A stretch of 64,000 bases of DNA from Neoechinorhynchus agilis (taxonomy: Eukaryota > Acanthocephala), in assembly GCA_051530055.1 (NCBI GenBank), contig CM121341.1, forward strand, positions 8,804,001-8,868,000, given 5' to 3'. Positions 24,609 to 36,551 of this stretch are shown in pieces. The position numbers and the translations under genes were made by a program. Each line of letters starts with the position of its first letter. Position 1 is the stretch's first letter. Under the pieces are notes generated by a model that was given only the letters and a program-made list of their open reading frames with translations, was not told the origin of the DNA and did not search any database.

Positions 24609-27489
24609 TCAAGATGTGTTTGCTTCATCAAATACCAAATTTGCATCATTAAGATCTTTTGAATAGTCCGTATTAATGGAGTCACTGTCCCCATCGCTGC
24701 TCAATTTATCAAGCCTTTCGAGATCTTTCTGCAGAAATCGCTGTGCTATAACGCAGCACAGACAGTCTCCAAAAACGTTGATTGAAGTTCGAACCCGGTC
24801 GCTGTTTCAGAAATGAAGCTTTCGTGTAAAAGAGTCAAGATGAAACATACAGGAGCCAATCAGTCGCATAAAGTAATCGAATCTCAGTCGATGGAACACC
24901 GATCGCTCCCAGCACCATCACTAGGTTGACAATGGCACCTTGTGGGACACCGGCAGCGCTTATTGCAGCGAAAACAGACATCAGGCTAAAATAGAGACTT
25001 TTGTTTTCATTGATTCGGTCAAAAAAACGCACCCAGCAACGATGACCTTTCCAGCATTCATTTTAACTCCAGCGATTTGCGCGAGATATATTGCGGAAAT
25101 GCACTGGTAAATAGCAGTTCCATCCATATGGATTGTTGCTCCGAGTGGTAAGACAAATCGAGAAATTCTGGGGTCGATATTCGCTCCCTGTTCAGCGCAG
25201 TGAAATGAAGTAGCCAGCGAAGCGCCGCTAAGTGATTGTATTTTATGAAATCGTTAAATAATTTTCTTATTTACCTCGACGCAGTTGCGAATGCCGTGAT
25301 GATGGCTTGAGAAAATGTTATAAAATATTTAAATGGATTTCGACGACAAACAATGAACATCAATAGCGGTAAAACAATAAACATGTGGATTAGACTAGCC
25401 GCAATATCAGTGACGATATAAAGACCAAGACTGCTCCATAGTTCAGCCAAATCCTCGATTTCAACCATTTTCGCCATTAACAGGAATAATATCCCGATTG
25501 GTGAGTACCTTTTTTTAGGTCTATCGACTTTATGAATCAATAGCGAAATATTACCATATAATCAATTTAACCATAATCATGATTATTCGCATCACTTCAT
25601 CATTAAATTCCTTAACGATATTCGCTCTCTCACCACCAGTGCTTAAAATCGCACCGAATGTTACTGAAAATGCAATTATTCCAAGAGCATTCATCCCGTC
25701 TTTATATGTGACAGAAGGAATCGACACGAGCTTTTTGTATGTATCTACATGGATTTTTTAAGTATAATTGCACCTAAATTGGACTAACGAGTTTCATTGT
25801 ATTTAAAAATCCTTTCTTCGTATTTTAGTACCGTTGTTGCCTAAATATTTAAACGTTCGTAAAAATTAATTCTCTTTGGATTTTTCTAACTTACTGTCAT
25901 GAAGCACGCCTCAACTATACTACGAGGACAAATGTTCCTGCAAAATATTAAATTTTAAACTGTATAACAAAAGAATTTAGTACTCTACCTGAGAATATCC
26001 AATAATGTTTCAACCGTATTTGCCTCCATTTCCGATTCAGTACTGTTGGTACTGTTTCCTGAGCTTGCTAATGCAGCTCCCGGTTTTATTGCAATTATCA
26101 CAGAGGTCGCCGAAATATAAAAGAATTTTTTAACAAACGGAAACATTTTTTGAGAAGTGAATTTTTAACCAAATATTTTGTTTTGATTTAATACATTCTA
26201 GTTACTTTTTTCGCAATGCCGGTATTGCCTCTAATTACATTTTTAGAATTCTTTGCGAACTCGTTTGGAATATTTAAGTCCTTACAATTTGTAAATTTAC
26301 CAGGATTAGTCATTCGCCAAATCTACGATTTTATCGAGAAATATTACAATTAACTTTTATGAAATTGGGACGATAAATTTCTTATTTAAATTCGTTTTCG
26401 GAAATTGTGAATTGATCAGAACCCTGTGAAACAGAAACTCTAGTTCAAAATCAACAGTAGCATATATTTATCGAAAATCGTCAATTGTAAATTTAATTAT
26501 TTAATCTAAAATGTTCTCGAATTATTTGGAACCAAATTACGAAAACTCCTGATGAGAGGGTGTCAATCAAAAATCAGCGCGGTTACTTCGTGAATAGATC
26601 AGAACACGCCATTTCCTCAAGGGAACTGCATTTGCTGAACAAAGGACCCGACTATATTATGAAAAATCAGATTCGATATACTAAAATCCGATGTGATACA
26701 GAGCTGCTTATAAACTCACATCCAGATCTGATGAGTTCAATTGTGGCCTATGACAGGAAAGCTCGTAGTCTCTCAAATAAATCAAATATGTTATGACCGG
26801 GATTATTTTCACCGAAAGTATACTTAGATTAACCCGAAGGATTTTCTATCGATGATTAATCAGTGTGTCTGTACTTTTCGCATTCCCACAACGTCATTAG
26901 CCGCCTTGATGACCGAGCATCCAATTAGAATTGCCTACGGATTAACTTACATATTTTAAACGAACATGGAAATATTCTAATTGCATAGCTATTTTTAAAT
27001 GTAGCGGGCAAAATCACATAAAAACTAGAGATTCCAGCGGCCAGTGTACTTTACCAAAATCAGAGCAATTATAACGCTGATAACCGTAGTGGACAAAAAC
27101 ACTCCTACGGCCACACCACCGAGCTTGCCCGACGTTTCAGCAGTCATTTTGCTCAGAGATGCAATCATGCTTGTAAAAATCAAAGGCAAAATAATCATTT
27201 TGAGTAAGTTCATGAGTAGCGTTCCTGGGAACTCAAGGTAAAAAACGTCATCATTTGTGATTGAACATCCATTCGTGCCCTTTTCGTAGAATTCAGGGCA
27301 TTTTCTTCCACGAAGACCTATTCCGATTGCAATACCGAGAATCACAGCAGCCAATGTTGCAATTAGCAATGCTTGGTCTTTCAATACTTTCAACACTTTA
27401 CATGCGACTTTCCTCCATCGAGGAGTTTCAACATTGACCTCATTATCAAAACTTTTTTTCTCCATAACGTAAAGATCGATTGAATCCAT
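24609..27489 (-). CDS. SLC1A: SLC1-family excitatory amino acid transporter (EAAT-like)
   Basis: This is a sodium-coupled glutamate/aspartate transporter of the plasma membrane. Minus-strand exons: 27489-27055 (start MDSIDLYVMEK; TM1-TM3, with FPGTLLMNLLKMIILPLIFTSMI), about 26125-25990 (AIKPG, then NSTNST glycosylation sites, TVETLLDILR), 25938-25896 (NICPRSIVEACFMT), about 25757-25555 (DGMNALGIIAFSVTFGAIL), about 25505-25273 (YSPIGILFLLMAKMVEIEDL to SR), about 25225-25035 (TSFHCAEQGAN, FVLPLGATIHMDGTAIYQ), about 25030-24847 (AAISAAGVPQGAIVNLVMVL, ATDWLL), 24796-24609 (DRVRTSINVFGDCL, stop). The hairpin and MDGTA motifs that build the substrate site are intact, and total length is near 540 residues, normal for the family. 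The acceptor of the second exon is not clear. The roughly 900-bp first intron holds a dispersed repeat. Confidence 0.85.
26798..26910 (+). repeat. Dispersed repeat in SLC1 intron 1
   Basis: It shares a 29-nt exact match (TAACCCGAAGGATTTTC... at about 26832-26860) plus flanking ACCGGGA...TATTTTCACC with the reverse complement of 1695-1770. A further shared piece (GTCATTAGCCGC, about 26893) matches the reverse complement of about 1372-1383. Confidence 0.7.
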
Positions 27490-27885
27490 TGTACGAAATT
27501 TATGGAAATAGATAATGTCCTGGTCCTTCCTTTCCTGGCTTTGAAATTATTAGCAAGACTAAGTGCGAGTCGTTCAGATTTAAGTGCATATGCCGACTTT
27601 ATAGTGAGTCGAATGGGTGTGAGCATTTACGTATTATCCAACTGTCATTCCTTGTGTTGAAAAGTGAATCATTTGCACTCTAAGAGTCTGTACAGATGAT
27701 AAACTCTTAATTTTTTTAACAATGATTCATTATGTAGGAAATAATATCATAGATAATAAATATCATTCAAATAACGTAGGGGGTGTTTGCTCTTAGAAGG
27801 AACAGTTATCTGTTACATGTTATTACATCGGAAACTTGTGAAAAATCGAATAGTAAATAAATAACGAAAAATGTACTTAAAAAAC
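27490..27885. other. 5' flank of the SLC1 gene
   Basis: A+T-rich upstream region of the minus-strand transporter. Nothing recognised. Confidence 0.45.
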
Positions 27886-28165
27886 ACGCGAGGCGATTAC
27901 GAAAAAATAGGACCCAGTGGCCGTGTGGTGCGCGCGTGGGTTCCATGGGTTTGCAAGGCTGCTGGAAGGGGTGGAGTCAGGTTTTGAGATCGCCCATCGG
28001 CCCCAAAGGGGGTTTGCCCTGCTCCTTCGAATGCGGCCAAGCGCCTCCGTTGTGTACAAGTCAGCCGAAAGGCTCCAAAAGGAATATAGCTGAGAAGCTC
28101 AAAAAGAAGATGTCACAGACCCAGAGTGTATGAGGCCTTGATAATAAATAAATAAACAAAAAAAT
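27886..28165 (+). mobile_element. GC-rich short retroelement with AATAAATAAATAAAC tail
   Basis: A GC-rich island of about 250 bp starts abruptly in A+T-rich DNA and ends GAGGCCTTGATAATAAATAAATAAACAAA. This tail resembles the simple 3' tails of RTE-type LINEs and the SINEs they mobilise. No protein domain is seen. Confidence 0.45.
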
Positions 28166-28382
28166 CAATTCACACCAAATATTAACGATAAATTAAGGAT
28201 ACCGCAATGCATCTAAAATTGATTGATCTTGTCGCGACACATTGGGATTTGCGAAAACGAACGAAGCGAAAAATCAGAGAAAATTTGATTAGAATGATTA
28301 AGCAGTTTGCTGAAAAATTAAGATAATCGAAATCTAAGAAATACAACTAATCGTTCTACAAAATGAGATTATATGAAATCAG

Positions 28383-28561
28383 CTTCAATTAACGATGTTT
28401 GATTCAGAAATTGAAAAAATTTTCGGCGTTATTGTTGGCCTTCTTCAGTCAATTGTTTGCAAGTTAAAAAACCTGAAAACAATTGACTGAAAAAATCCAA
28501 CGAAAAAGCCGAAAATTTTTCAAGATAAATCTATTTCGGAATTAAACATCGCCAATTGAAA
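28383..28561. repeat. Imperfect foldback (inverted repeat) element
   Basis: The left arm begins CTTCAATTAACGATGTTTGA and includes TTGAAAAAATTTTCGGC (28411-28427) and CAGTCAATTGTTT. The right arm mirrors these: AAACAATTGACTG, GCCGAAAATTTTTCAA (28508-28523) and AACATCGCCAATTGAA. Total about 180 bp, with arms of about 80 nt and several mismatches. It looks like a MITE. Confidence 0.7.
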
Positions 28562-29095
28562 CTGAAACTATACTGAATAATTTCTTTACGATTATATGAG
28601 ATGTTAGTGCATTTTGAAGTCGCTAAAAGTCAATTAAAAATTGTTGGAGACATTTTTATTAAAATGTTTTAAACGTAAAGCAAAAATTCTGCCGATTAGC
28701 AAGGAAGCAGTAATGGATGCGAGACAACACCAGAGATTTACTCGACATTCTATACAATAAAGCATTGCGAGAATTTTGAATGAAGATACAAGGGACAGAA
28801 ACGAACGATAAGAAGATTTTTGGAGTAAGTAGAGTAAAGACGGGAAGCTGTAATGAGAAGAACAGTAAAAGAAAATGGGAGTAGAAATATTATTGAGGTT
28901 AAGATAAGTGATAAAGTCCCAAGAAAAACGGGAAATTGAAAGGTCAAATGAATAACAGCAGGGAAAGGTTGGTAAAGTTTACAGGCAGATGAGAAACCGA
29001 GAAACGATTAATCACCTAGTTCTCATCAACGGATAAAATTGCGGTTAATATACCCCGGGCAAAAACGTATTTTATTGTTATGAACTGTTTCGAAA
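28562..29095. other. Intergenic, nothing recognised
   Basis: A purine-rich + strand (many GA-rich runs, about 28740-29000) but no coding domain or RNA recognised. Confidence 0.45.
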
Positions 29096-29670
29096 GGGTA
29101 AGAATCGCTTCAATAGCAAGTGCTAGGGATAAAAGTTGACGTGCTCGGGAGACATGGACTCTACTGCAAGAGATCGAGCGGTCGTTTCCCAAGGCACGCA
29201 GAGCTCAACGCGATCATTAGCAGAGCTCTGAACTCGATCCACGTTCCAACCATCCTGGAGCCCAATCACCTCTGTCGCTCGGATGGTAAGCGTCCAGACG
29301 GTATGACCGTTTTCCCTTGGAAAGAAGGGAAGAGTCTAATTTGGGACGCAACATGCGTGGACTCACTCGCCCTGTCCAACCGGCAAGATGCTTTAGCGGA
29401 GACGGGAGGAGCAGCGAGTGCCGCCGAAAGGAGGAAAGCGGAGAAATACAGTGAGCTCAAACAAAATTACATTTTCCTTCCTTTCGGCGTGGAAACACAA
29501 GGGACGCTGGGATCTTCGGCACGAAGCTTTTGTGCCGAACTCGGAAGACGACTTGCAGCAGAAACAGGGGAGCGACGCGAGAGCATTTTCCTGATACAAA
29601 GAATAAGCCTCGCAATCCAACGAGGAAATGCGGTCAGCGTCCGGGGGACGATTTAATCTAAAATTGTCCT
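29095..29670 (+). mobile_element. LINE 3' end, family B, with intact C-terminal domain
   Basis: The open frame 29120-29656 (178 codons) is the best-preserved copy of the LINE C-terminal domain in the window. It reads GRHGLYCKRSSGRFPRHAEL, EPNHLCRSDGKRPDGMTVFP, WDATCVDSLA, FLPFGVETQGTL and LIQRISLAIQRGNAV. The RPD and following WDA aspartate are spaced about 15 residues apart, as in restriction-like LINE endonucleases (inference). The reverse transcriptase is missing, consistent with 5' truncation during target-primed insertion. Confidence 0.7.
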
Positions 29671-29719
29671 TTAAAAAAAGAAACAATAAAAAGATTATTA
29701 GCAAAAAAAAGTTTTAGGA

Positions 29720-30166
29720 TTGAAGTTCATAAAAGACACCCGTAGTTTGAACGCAAAAACTATCGTTCTTGAGTACGAATTGATCGAAATTTTGAGAAAG
29801 TAAACTGGAATTCCTCCGTAACGATAACGTCATTATTTAAAACAATTGGGCACAAGATTTTTCGAGAACTTTACCCAGTTAAAAAGTTCTTAGAAAAGTC
29901 ATAGAATGCGCAGTTTAAGCAACGCAAAAGTTTCGTTCTTGGGTACGAATTGATCAAAATTTTCAGAAAGTAAACTAGAATTCTTCCGTAGCAAGAACAT
30001 CAATATTTATAAAATTGGGTACTTCGATATATTTACCCAGTTAAAAAGTTCTCCTAAATGCCATAGAATGCGTAGTTGAAACGCCAAAAATATCGTTATT
30101 GAGTACGAATTTATCAAAACTTTCAGAAAGTAAACTGGAATTCTTCCGTAACGATAACGTCATTGG
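29720..30166 (+). repeat. Tandem repeat, about 165 bp, 2.6 copies
   Basis: Each copy carries CGTTCTTGAGTACGAATTGATC (variants at about 29764, 29934 and 30094), then AGAAAGTAAACTGGAATTC and CCGTAACGATAACGTCATT. The array lies exactly between two LINE 3' fragments. Confidence 0.8.
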
Positions 30167-30490
30167 ATACCCTCGCAGTAAGCAACATTCCCTGTTCTCT
30201 TGATACCGATGGAGGCGCAGGAAGATTTAGCGAGGAGGCACTATTTTTCCCCTTCGGAATAGACACGAATGGAGCACTTTGCTGCTCGACACTCACTCTG
30301 CTATAGGATCTCTCGGAGAAATTGAGAAAAACGACCGGCGACGCACGAGCAGGTGTATTCCTGGGACGAAATATCTCGCTTGCAGTACAACGAGGCAATG
30401 CTGCTAGCATTATAGCGACAGCCGAAGAAGAAGAGAAGCTCTAATTTTGCGGACGGTGGTGATTGCGCGTTTTGTACTTTATTACCAAGT
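30166..30490 (+). mobile_element. LINE 3' end, family A, fragment
   Basis: A degenerate frame gives FPFGIDTNGALCCS, TTGDARAGVFLGRNISLAVQ and RGNAASIIATAEEE. It ends in the same 3' tail (GCGGACGGTGGTGATTGC, about 30450) as the copies at 20.7 and 49.7 kb. There are internal stops and a deletion. Confidence 0.65.
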
Positions 30491-30589
30491 AAATAAAAAT
30501 TCGAAAAAAAATCGGTCATCACAAACTCAGTTTCGAATCAACAATCTTTTGGTTTTTTAATTTTTTAAATCAAGCACAGAGCGCACTAT

Positions 30590-30724
30590 GAGAGGTTTTC
30601 TCCGTTTTCCTAAAGTAAAACAAACTATTTTGATTCCCTTTTGATTTACTTATGAATAACATAAACATTCTGTAAAGTTTTTAATTTGATTTATTTCAGT
30701 ACGTTTTTAATTTAGTCTCTTAAA
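30590..30724 (+). repeat. Dispersed repeat, copy 2 (partner of 22930-23060)
   Basis: Starts AGAGGTTTTCTCCG and ends TTTAGTCTCTTAAAA. It is similar along its full length to 22930-23060. Confidence 0.75.
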
Positions 30725-31439
30725 ATAATTATCAATTTTCGTCTTCAAAAAACGTGACTTCGAAGGAACAAAATTTGATACGTTTTATAAGGTATGAAAT
30801 TTTTTTAAAAGTTACGAGCGGAAGAGCACATTTATCCTGCATTGCCTCGAAAATTCCCTTTCTGAATCGCTGATTATCTAATAAAAAATGCTTTTGATGT
30901 CGAGACGAACCAACTTCCAACCTTTGTTAATAATGCCAGACGATACAAATTATCTCAATAGCGAGAAAGGTTAGAAAAAGTAGAACGACGCGTCGAGACA
31001 TTTGAAGTTCAACCCAAAAAACCAACGCGCTCTGTTTTCTAGTTGTACTCCATGCACCATGCGTGCATGTCGATTGGTGGACCTCTGACGTTCTCGCCAC
31101 ACAGCTCCCACAAGAGGCTCCGCTAAGTCTTCTTCCGTGGCCGTCCTCGCTTGCGTGGTATGTCGGCTTCGACTGTAGAGGAAGGGTCACAATGCGAGGG
31201 TTTCAGCCTTTCAAAAATACACTTTTCCCTCAATTGTTCGCTTTTACAAGTATCCATTTGTAAGACGTCGCTTATGAGTAGGATAATATAATTATTTGGG
31301 GAAATCGATCTGAATATATGAGAAATATATAGGGAAAATTAAGCGATTTTTGCAAAATCGATGGCTCCGGTTAACAATGTGGAAATCCGCCTATCGTTAA
31401 TAAAAATGCGATTCTCAAGTGTTGGAATAGTAGGAGGAT
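30725..31439. other. Region without a recognised gene
   Basis: Contains overlapping open frames on both strands at about 30927-31263 in a GC-richer patch, without any domain I recognise. It may belong to the Gypsy fragment downstream. Confidence 0.4.
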
Positions 31440-32420
31440 TTCCCTGGCGTTGAAACAAAAGTTAGATCACGAGCTACATCGGCAAGTTGAGGCAGACGTA
31501 CTCGAGAAGGTATACGCTCTAAACGTACCGATTGAATGGGCTACGCCGATCGTTGCGGTTGCCAAAGCCAACGTGGATATTAGAATTTGCGGCAATCTTA
31601 GAGTCATTATCAATACTTATCTCGGAGTCTACAGTTATTCGCTACCATCATGGAACGAAATGAGTAAAATAGCGGGTAGCGAGTTTTATTCCAGCCTCAA
31701 CTTAAATGAAGCATATATGTAACTGCCTGTAAGTCCCGAATCAAGGCCATATTTAACAATATCCACAACGCGAAGGTTCTTCCAATTTAAGCGATTGCCT
31801 TTCGGTATCAGCTTGGCACCGACCATCCTTCAACAATATATGGACGATCTGCTGCAGGCAATTCCAGGAGTTGCAGTATATTAGGACGACTTACTGATCA
31901 CTGGAAAAACACAAAGAGACCATCTCTCGAATTTATCCGAGGTACTGCACAGATTACAGGAAGTTTGATTAAAGTTGAATCGAGAAAATGTGTCTTCTTA
32001 CAGGGGGGAATTGAATTCCTGGGCCACGAACTACACCGAGTTCATGTACGACCAAGTGCAACAAAAATCAAAGCTATTCTAGCACTTCTTCGACCACGCA
32101 AAAAAGGAGAGCTCAGGACATTTTTGGAAACGACAAATTTTTTGCAAATGTTCATTCCAGGATTGCAATCCAAATGCCGAGAATTGCACGGATTAACAAA
32201 CAAGGAAAAAATGGGAGTGGGGCACGAAGCAGGAGAAAGTTTTCCAAGAAGTGGGGGAATCGTTGATGAACGCTCAAGTTCTTAAGACTTTCGATCTAAA
32301 AAGAGAAACTCGATTGTGCTGTGACGGAAGTGAAAAAGGCCTTGGAGCTGTCCTCATGAAGATACAAGATGATGGCAGACCATTTCCAGTAGCGTATGCT
32401 CTTCTCTCTCGTATACGTCC
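31440..32420 (+). mobile_element. Ty3/Gypsy-like pol remnant (RT and RNase H), broken
   Basis: Read across frames, this is an LTR-retrotransposon polymerase: IEWATPIVAVAKANVDIRIC, then FKRLPFGISLAPTI, YMDDLLQAIPG, an active-site region with a stop where the first residue before DDLLITG should be, GIEFLGHEL, IKAILALLRP and, in RNase H, LCCDGSEKGLGAVLMK. Stops (about 31721, 31882, 31966) and frame changes disable it. No LTRs or primer-binding site were identified on either side. Confidence 0.8.
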
Positions 32421-32492
32421 TCTCTCTCGTCAACGTCCTCTCGCTCGACTACTTCCTCTCTCTTGTGAATGTCCTCTCTCTCGTCAACGTTT
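32400..32492 (+). repeat. Short pyrimidine-rich tandem repeat, about 18 bp
   Basis: Four to five degenerate units of the type CGTCCTCTCTCTCGTCAA at the broken end of the Gypsy remnant. Confidence 0.65.
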
Positions 32493-32599
32493 AAAAACGT
32501 ACCATTAGTTTGTCATCAACGAAACGATCTACGTCGTCACACATCATTGAATATTTTTTTGTCACGTGATCAACGCCGTTTGAAGTCCCTAACTTTCTT

Positions 32600-34990
32600 T
32601 TACGATGATCCGACTTGATGTTACTGATTCTTGTCGGTCACGTAAAAGAAGGAGCTCCGGCGGCCAGACAGCTACTGATAGTAGCCTGTCAACGCGGGGT
32701 CGGTGTGCCGCTCCAATTGATGATGCAGCAGCGAACGGGAGCAACAAAATCCACCAGTGCAACGGGGAAGAGCGAGGGCATCGTAGCTCTCGCCGACGAC
32801 TTGAGCGTTGAAATGAGCGAAACTGTCGCCGGAGGCAATGAAAGCGTCAGTCGAAGCTTTTCACCGTGGTGGGTACGGACTGTTCAGGTGGCGCTTACAG
32901 CCGTGAGCCCTTTGGCTTAGCTATTCTTAATAGAAACATACTACGAATCGGATCCTTGAATTGTAGCAGTCTGCGAGCGCAATGGCGTAGGGGAACCCTG
33001 GCCAAATTGGGAAGGGACGCCAGAATGGATCTTGTGTTTTTACAAGAATTGCGCAAAAGAGGCCAGTAAGACACAGACGTAAATCAGGAGGATTTAGGAG
33101 GAGGCTGGTCATTATCCTTCCTATCTGCGGACAATCGAGGAAATGGAGGTGTAGGCGTTTGTTTATCACCCCGCCTCCGAAACTCAGCACTATGCAGTAT
33201 TATAACTACCGAATCCTTCGTGTCAGCATAAAGCTTCGGTCGAGAATTCTCTATGCTTTTGGCGTATATTCATTGACCTCCTCGTCCGATGAAGAGGCGG
33301 TTGAAGGATTTTATGGAAATCTAGCCGAAGCATTAGATGATGTACCGATCTGAGACACGCTCCTAATAGCTACGACTTCAACGCGATTTTACCGCATTGC
33401 AAAAGATCGCTATATGCGTTGAAAGGCGAGAATCGGAACAGCCGGTACTTGGTTGGGGCGCTGGGGCGGTATGATCTCGTGTCTACTAACACTAATTTGG
33501 CGACGTTTTCTGGGTCAAAAGAATCCGTCCAAACATGCCATGGGAAAAAATCCCAAGAGACGCTTAGCTCAGCTTGACCATATATTGTTGAGACGTAGTG
33601 AAAAATGTCGGGTCAAAAACGCTGACACATTCACAGTTGATGGGCTGCCAACCGACCACAAGTTGGTGATGTGTCAGTTGAGCATGAGTGACTCGTTGTT
33701 CCGTACACCTCAGCATTCACCACGTCCGTTCTATGGCGCCCTCGCTAATGAGGAGAAGAGGAAAGAGTTCGATATCGAACTAGAGAATCAACCGAGCTCG
33801 ATGCCAGCTGCTGAAACGCATATTGATCTTTATTACAAGTCAATCTGCGACGCAGTGACCGAAGCGGCCGAGAAAACCCTCCCAAAAATGAGGCGTATAA
33901 AAGCTGCAAAGGTTATATGGCAGGAGGACTGTTAATTTATCGCAATGGCTGAGCAGATCAAAACTCTAAGAAAAAGAGGAAAATGATCTGAGGCTCGCAT
34001 TGCAAGTCTTGAACTTGCCAACCTCTATCGCCGAATTCAGCCAATCCTCGAACCGTTTCTAAGAATTGAACAGAACGGTTTCAGGAAAGGTCGAAGCACC
34101 ACAGAGCACATATTTGCTTTGAGGAGGATCCTCGAGGAGCCACGAATTCATCAAACGGATGTGACGCTGATATTTGTTGATTTCCGTCGAGCTTTCGATT
34201 CGGTAAATCGAACGATGATTGGCGGTATCTTAAAGGAGTATGGAGTGCCGCCGATCATTGTCACATCCGTTATGGCATTATATAAAAACACAAGGTCCGC
34301 CTTAAAGACAGCTGACGGTTCGACAGAATACTTTTCCACCACTTCAGGTGTTCTGCAGAGCGACACATTGGCTCATTTCCTCTTAATCTTGATGCTTGAT
34401 TGGGTAATGAGATGGGCACTACCGAATGATAAAGATGGATTTCTTCGGTTGAGGAAATGAGGTCGCAGGTATAATGGGATACGCGCCTCCTACATGGCAT
34501 ATGCCGACGACATCGTATTGATGACCTCAACAGTCGAAGGAGCTCAACGCATGCTAAATAGACTGTGCGAGAGGGCGAGTATGATTGGTCTGACCATCAA
34601 CTCGAAAAAGACGGAATTCTTGACGATTCCGCATGTCGCGAATACAGTCTCTGACGAAGGGCCGAATGGCATTGGGCGACTAAAAGAGATAGAGCGGTAT
34701 GTCTAACTGTGAGCTGTCGTTCCTGAGGTGAGTGCGGATCTCAGCCGAAAGAACCGATCATGTTTGTATCCCGGACACTTACCTCAGCGGAAAAGAAAAT
34801 CCGCTTATTGGAACGGTCGTCGATTGTTAATAGTATTTTTGCGGCGATTAGGATGCGTGTATACTCAGTTGATGTGCAAACAGGTTATGGCGGAGAGCGA
34901 TCGATTTGTAAAGAATTCGATCAGGTACTTTTGTATATATGTATGTGGAAGACGTTCAAGTACGCCTTTCAAACAGAATATTAGCTGTTT
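32600..34990 (+). mobile_element. Non-LTR retrotransposon with endonuclease and reverse transcriptase, broken
   Basis: An apurinic-type endonuclease begins at about 32938 (LRIGSLNCSSLRAQWRRGTL, LVFLQELRKRG). It is broken by stops, and its end is in the 33453-33935 frame (QLDHILLRRSEKC, LPTDHKLV). The reverse transcriptase resumes at about 34010 with QNGFRKGRSTTEHIFALRRI, LIFVDFRRAFDSVNR, GVLQSDTLAHF and AYADDIVLM (34497-34523), so the catalytic aspartates survive. A stop at 34458 splits the RT. The segment that normally opens the RT domain is missing around 33935-34010, indicating a deletion. Clade not resolved. Confidence 0.8.
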
Positions 34991-35546
34991 GTTTTGATGG
35001 TGAGGACTTTAAGGATTGCAGAAGTCTTACGAATACGTTAGAAGGAGGTTAGACGAATCATTCTCTTATCGTTCTCTCAAAGTTAAATCATTTGCCATCT
35101 TAGTCGATTTTTTGATAGATACCACTTGTCAGCTCTACACAATGTTCGGATTCGGTCGTTCAAATGTGATTCCCGGCATGATTGCATCACTTGCAACGTC
35201 CTCGGGTGCCGTAAGACGAGTGAGTATGCCATTAAGTGGCTTTTACACCGTACCAAGAGATTAAGGATTTCAGGCTAAAAGCATGGGTTTATCTTACGAC
35301 CTCAGTGGAGATGGACTTAGGCTAGGAGGAGCTGTGTTAATAGAAGCAGGTTGGCTCCGTTTTTTCACTACCAAGCTAACACACAAATCAGAAGGTCTTC
35401 GTGTTCTCTATGAATGGCATCAAATGTACATCTCTTCAGAAATTCCACTTGATGACCTGTTCAAACTTGTTGAAAATACCAACGATGAAACGTCAGACAT
35501 CGCTGTATCCATGGACGATTGCATCTCCAACTCTCAATCCGATTAA
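34887..35546 (+). CDS. Unrecognised putative gene, possibly spliced
   Basis: After the LINE, three frames look more gene-like than their surroundings. They are 34887-34997 (MAESDRFVKNSIRYF), 35016-35264 (YRSLKVKSFAILVDFLIDTT, then FGRSNVIPGMIASLATSSGA) and 35283-35546 (GDGLRLGGAVLIEAGWLRFF, acidic tail to stop). Candidate GT/AG sites exist between them. The pattern around 'GMIASLATSSGAVRR' faintly recalls the last hydrophobic segment of PEX11-family peroxisomal proteins, but I cannot support that assignment. No conserved catalytic motif is seen. Confidence 0.25.
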
Positions 35547-36551
35547 AGAGTAAATCTGTGCGTTTCTCGGTTGAGGGACGCCGAATTGTAGCCGTCTTTT
35601 TGATGGAAATTAGGTTATTTGTTTTACAATCCAACCGTATCTCGTAACATAAAAAAACCTAAGCGAATTTCTAAATGAAGTCTCTTTTGCAAATGATTTT
35701 TTCTCTTCAAATCCGTTCATAATTGGTAATGTTGATTCTAACACGCGCCCACACACACACACCAATGGCATAGTTGACAGTATGAAAAAAAAGAATCCAC
35801 GACAAGCAACCAAAAAATTCAATCCCACATCGTGAAAAGATCTACGCAAACGCAACGACGAAAGATCTTGTTTTTTCATAGAAAAAGTAGTTTTACACGC
35901 AGTTGAATGAAAGTTTCACGTTATTTAAAGACCCTGAAGCATTTTTGAAAAAAAAGATCGATAAGTGCTTATACTAAGAAGCACGTAACGTCAAAACATT
36001 CAGCCTTGTTTATAAGAACAAGTCTGAAAGTCTTGGGGTTTAATTGGGCATTTCTGAACACGTTTTGAATTCGTGATCCTTTCAATTTTAATTAAAATCC
36101 GGTATTTTATATTTAAGAGAAACTCGTGAACGCATGTTTATACTCTGTTCGTTGGATAAAAGTCTTAAACCAGATTTTTTTAGAGAAAAAGTTTTTCATT
36201 GGAAAGCTAGCTAAAATCTCTTTCAAAAAACCATAACAACCTTAATAATTCTACAGAAAAAACGCTTTAAATATTTTCTTTGAAGTTCTCATTGAACATG
36301 ACGAATACTAATGATCACGAGTCGAATAGGCGTTTTTGTTACTTTACAAAATCTTCGTTCTATACGTGACTCTCAACTCTAGTTCGCTTTTTTCGGTTAA
36401 GAAGCAAATTCCCTTTATATTTGAAGATTTCTCTGTCCCATAGTTTCAGATGGATATAATACGGCGAACAATGGCGCTTCCAAATGACATAGAAGCCAGT
36501 TAGTTCTGGTTTTAATAACCTCCTTTTTAAACAAAAAGTTTTAGCGATTAC
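35547..36551. other. Intergenic region upstream of V-ATPase subunit H
   Basis: A+T-rich. It contains a short CA microsatellite (about 35748-35762). No gene or RNA recognised; it presumably holds the ATP6V1H promoter. Confidence 0.45.

Noticed and set aside
24609-27489. Bacterial contamination because SLC1 proteins resemble bacterial glutamate symporters
   Set aside because: The gene is split by introns, has the metazoan-type glycosylated loop (NSTNST) and lies among other intron-bearing animal genes.
31440-32420. An intact retrovirus-like element
   Set aside because: Multiple stops and frame changes, no LTRs, no gag, protease, integrase or envelope seen.
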